A DNA stretch of 64,000 nt from a virus: IMG/VR virus record IMGVR_UViG_3300037258_000514, positions 111,953-175,952 of that record, one strand, 5' to 3'. Positions 61,957 to 64,000 of this stretch are shown in pieces. Numbering within the stretch: position 1 is the stretch's first letter; each line of letters starts with the position of its first letter. The notes below the pieces were generated by a model, which searched no databases, was not told where the DNA came from, and saw only the letters and a program-made list of their open reading frames with translations. The translations under genes were made by a program, and so were the position numbers.

Positions 61957-64000
61957 ATGGTTACTTTTCAACCCAAGACAATTCCTGCACCTCTAGGTAT
62001 ACTTTATTTAGCAGGCGCTCTTCGAAGAGCAGGACACGACGTCGAGGTTATTGATTGTCATGATGTAACTTCTTGGGATGCAGATAAACGAGAACTGATA
62101 ATTCATAGAGAGAAACTTACAAAGTGTGATATTGTTGGTATCTCTGCAACTACTGCAAACGTACACTGGGGCAAACAATTAGCAAAAGTATGGCCGGCAA
62201 AGTTTAAGGTGTTAGGTGGATCGCACGCTACTTATATTTTGAGAGGTCCACATGAGCAGTTTAAACGTCCTTCGTACTTTGAAGGGTTTAATTTTATTAT
62301 AATCGAAGAAGCTGAAGAAACTTTCGTTCAGTTCTGCGATGGTTTCGATAAAGGCGATGTATCACAAACGCCTAACCTGTGCTGGTTTAACGCACTCGGA
62401 ATGTTACAACGTAATCCTCATGCTGGATTACCTGATGTAGAAAAACTAGCTCCTCCGGCTTTTGATTTATGGCCTAGTCAATTTGCTGGTGGAGGATTAA
62501 GTGCAAACGGATATGATAGAAAACTGAACTTAAACGAAGCGATGACAGCTTCGATGTATAACAGTAGAGGATGCTTAGAAGCAGGAACACAAATTACACT
62601 AGCTAATGGAACTTTAAAATCTATTGAAGATTTACAGGAAGATGAAGAAGTTCAGTGTTTTGATCTTAATACAAAGAAGTTAGCAAGTGCTCCTATTAAA
62701 GTTACATGGGAGAGGGAAGCGAATGATCTATGGGAAATTGAATTAGAAAATGGTGTTATATTACATATAACAGGTGAGCATCCTGTATGGACAAAGGAAG
62801 GATGGCATATAGTTGAGAAAGTGTACGATGGTCAAGAAGTTTTGTTCTCAATGCGGGACAGAATTCCTTGTTTATCCTTCGCAAATACATCTGAAAACTT
62901 GTTCTCACAAATGCAGAGTAGAACTGTTAACGGAAACACTTACGAAGAAAGCAGCGGCGATGACCAAGGAAGAAAGAGCAAAATACTACGGTCATCCTCC
63001 GATTCCGTCTATAGAGACTCAAAGAGTTATTTCAGAAGGAAAGCGCGGAGACAAAAATCCAGCGAAACGCCCGGAAGTAGCAGCGAAGATTGCAAATACA
63101 GTGAAAACAAAGTATGGAGCTATTCTATCAGCTCAAATCAAAAAGCGTTGGCAAGCTGGAACAATGCCTTTGCCATGGCAAAGAATTGGTGGTATAGGAA
63201 TAGCGCCGAACAAGTCGGAATTGCTTCTAACACAGATACTAAACGAGAGTTTAACTCAATTCAAATATGTAGGAGATGGCAACTTCTGGATTGGGCCCTG
63301 CATCTCAGGTACGCGCCGCAATCCGGACTTTGTGGATTCAAAATCAAAAAAAGCTATACTTCTTCACGGCGAGTATTGGCATCCGGAGAAAGATGCTCAA
63401 GTAGAAGCTTTAGATTATCTAAACTACGGATGGAAAGTTTGCGTAATTTGGGATGCAGAATTGAGTATGAAGAACAGAATAATTCTTCAAAACAAGCTGA
63501 AGTTATTTGGACAAGAGTCATACGAAGGACATTTGTTGGGCATTCCAGCGTCTACAATATAACAATTCATCCTTACCATAACTATTTTGCAAATGGAGTT
63601 CTTGTTCATAACTGTCCTTATGGCTGCAGATTTTGTGCCGATGCCCGCACCAAAATACGTAATGAAAGTTTCGATCAAGTTGAAGGGCAAATTAAGCACC
63701 TTGCATCCTTGGGAGTATCAGCGATTCGGATTCAAGATGACGTTCTCACGATTAAAGCTGATAGATGTAAAAGGATTGCAGATATCCTCGATAATTATAA
63801 CATGAAGTGGCGTGGCAATACACGCGTAAATCTTACAGATCCAAACTTATTTAAGTACATGGCGAAACGTGGATGTATTGAGTTAGGTTTTGGCTGTGAG
63901 CATGGATCTGCAAAGATGTTAAAGTTAATGGATAAAGGTACTACGCCTGAGAAGAACACAGAAGGGATCAAGATGTGTCAAGAAGCCGGCATGGTTGCTA
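61957..64000 (+). CDS. radical-SAM protein with in-frame intein (3' end cut by window)
   Basis: N-extein 61957-62571: B12-binding-like Rossmann domain ('APLGILYLAGALRRAGHDVE', 'DIVGISATTANVH', 'FKVLGGSHAT'). C-extein from 63613: CPYGCRFC, the CX3CX2C cluster motif, then the TIM-barrel strands ('AIRIQDDVL', 'IELGFGCEHGS'). Spliced junction reads SRG|CPYGCRFC. ATG 61957 has no Shine-Dalgarno; ATG 61925, in another frame, has GGAGGG and encodes MAKVCILDSPS, the expected N-terminus, so a 1-base frameshift probably separates the true start from the body. Enzyme substrate unknown. Confidence 0.8.
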   Translation, partial: MVTFQPKTIPAPLGILYLAGALRRAGHDVEVIDCHDVTSWDADKRELIIHREKLTKCDIVGISATTANVHWGKQLAKVWPAKFKVLGGSHATYILRGPHEQFKRPSYFEGFNFIIIEEAEETFVQFCDGFDKGDVSQTPNLCWFNALGMLQRNPHAGLPDVEKLAPPAFDLWPSQFAGGGLSANGYDRKLNLNEAMTASMYNSRGCLEAGTQITLANGTLKSIEDLQEDEEVQCFDLNTKKLASAPIKVTWEREANDLWEIELENGVILHITGEHPVWTKEGWHIVEKVYDGQEVLFSMRDRIPCLSFANTSENLFSQMQSRTVNGNTYEESSGDDQGRKSKILRSSSDSVYRDSKSYFRRKARRQKSSETPGSSSEDCKYSENKVWSYSISSNQKALASWNNAFAMAKNWWYRNSAEQVGIASNTDTKREFNSIQICRRWQLLDWALHLRYAPQSGLCGFKIKKSYTSSRRVLASGERCSSRSFRLSKLRMESLRNLGCRIEYEEQNNSSKQAEVIWTRVIRRTFVGHSSVYNITIHPYHNYFANGVLVHNCPYGCRFCADARTKIRNESFDQVEGQIKHLASLGVSAIRIQDDVLTIKADRCKRIADILDNYNMKWRGNTRVNLTDPNLFKYMAKRGCIELGFGCEHGSAKMLKLMDKGTTPEKNTEGIKMCQEAGMVA
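62572..63612 (+). other. intein (347 codons) with dual-coded central region
   Basis: Block A starts at Cys1: CLEAGTQITLANGTLKSIED. Block B: 'GVILHITGEHPVWTKEGW' (about residue 60). The C-terminal splicing block 'VYNITIHPYHNYFANGVLVH' ends in N, followed by Cys+1, the first iron-sulfur cysteine of the host protein. Between them (62828-63562) the frame remains open but encodes Ser/Arg/Lys-rich sequence lacking any endonuclease block, because that DNA encodes a nuclease in another frame. Confidence 0.85.
62828..63562 (+). CDS. Vsr/EDxHD-like homing endonuclease nested out of frame in the intein
   Basis: 244 residues from ATG 62828 (TTG 62813 is in frame; GAGAAAG is a weak binding site). N-terminal zinc ribbon CSQC...CSHKC, a NUMOD3-like helix ('SEGKRGDKNPAKRPEVAAKI'), then a Vsr-like core: 'NKSELLLTQIL', 'RRNPDFVDSKSKKAILLHGE' followed by YWHPE, and 'WKVCVIWDAEL'. 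It is shifted by one base relative to the intein frame. It spans almost exactly the gap between the N- and C-terminal splicing blocks. Expected to promote homing of the intein by cutting intein-free alleles. Confidence 0.85.
   Translation: MVKKFCSQCGTEFLVYPSQIHLKTCSHKCRVELLTETLTKKAAAMTKEERAKYYGHPPIPSIETQRVISEGKRGDKNPAKRPEVAAKIANTVKTKYGAILSAQIKKRWQAGTMPLPWQRIGGIGIAPNKSELLLTQILNESLTQFKYVGDGNFWIGPCISGTRRNPDFVDSKSKKAILLHGEYWHPEKDAQVEALDYLNYGWKVCVIWDAELSMKNRIILQNKLKLFGQESYEGHLLGIPASTI

Noticed and set aside
62860-63540. Intein-frame middle region as a second endonuclease
   Set aside because: Its Ser/Arg/Lys-rich sequence has no nuclease motif; the nuclease is clearly encoded in the shifted frame.

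Overview
The window is a 64 kb piece of a tailed double-stranded DNA phage genome. It holds phage hallmarks (rIIA/rIIB-like genes, small and large terminase, portal, MuF-type head protein, prohead protease, major capsid protein), tightly packed genes with ATGA/TAATG overlaps, and many freestanding nucleases. Neither end coincides with a genome end: the rIIB-like gene is cut at base 1 and a radical-SAM gene at base 64000. No tRNA, integrase or CRISPR array was recognised. The host is unknown; small secreted Fn3 proteins and a DUF1554-like lectin resemble those of soil Acidobacteriota, which is only a weak guess.

Layout. (1) 1-34.3 kb, minus strand: a dense run of mostly small genes, probably early/middle: rIIB-rIIA, a SNF2 helicase, a LuxR-type HTH, a ycf35 (DUF1257)/DUF2997/ycf46-type AAA module, a HExxH protein, KTSC, SLOG-like and ParB-like proteins, a lipoprotein, many CxxC mini-proteins and a run of tiny membrane proteins. 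Hairpins punctuate the gene junctions. (2) 30.5-38.9 kb, a low-density region: plus-strand HNH-like and GIY-YIG-like nuclease genes with their own promoters, repeats, G/T- and C/A-rich tracts, a GC-richer minus-strand block (36.0-37.2 kb) ending in a terminator, and small divergent operons driven by promoters whose -10 box lies 5-7 nt before the ATG. (3) 39-64 kb, plus strand: regulators, glycosyltransferases, then from a strong promoter at 42.05 kb the packaging and head genes, interleaved with more glycosyltransferases, a methyltransferase, Fn3 proteins, a PAS protein and a lysis-like group (three-helix membrane protein, XhlA-like protein, L,D-transpeptidase-like enzyme).

The most striking object is at the right end: a radical-SAM gene interrupted by an intein exactly before the first cysteine of its CX3CX2C iron-sulfur motif. 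Inside the intein, in a different reading frame, lies a complete Vsr/EDxHD-like homing endonuclease gene, while the intein frame stays open through the whole nested gene (about 245 codons). A second Vsr-like endonuclease gene sits directly upstream. A further unusual signal is a shared C-terminal heptapeptide (R-x-V/I-R-L/F-D/E-D) on five otherwise unrelated proteins encoded at 8.4-10.5 kb, one of them only 30 residues long.
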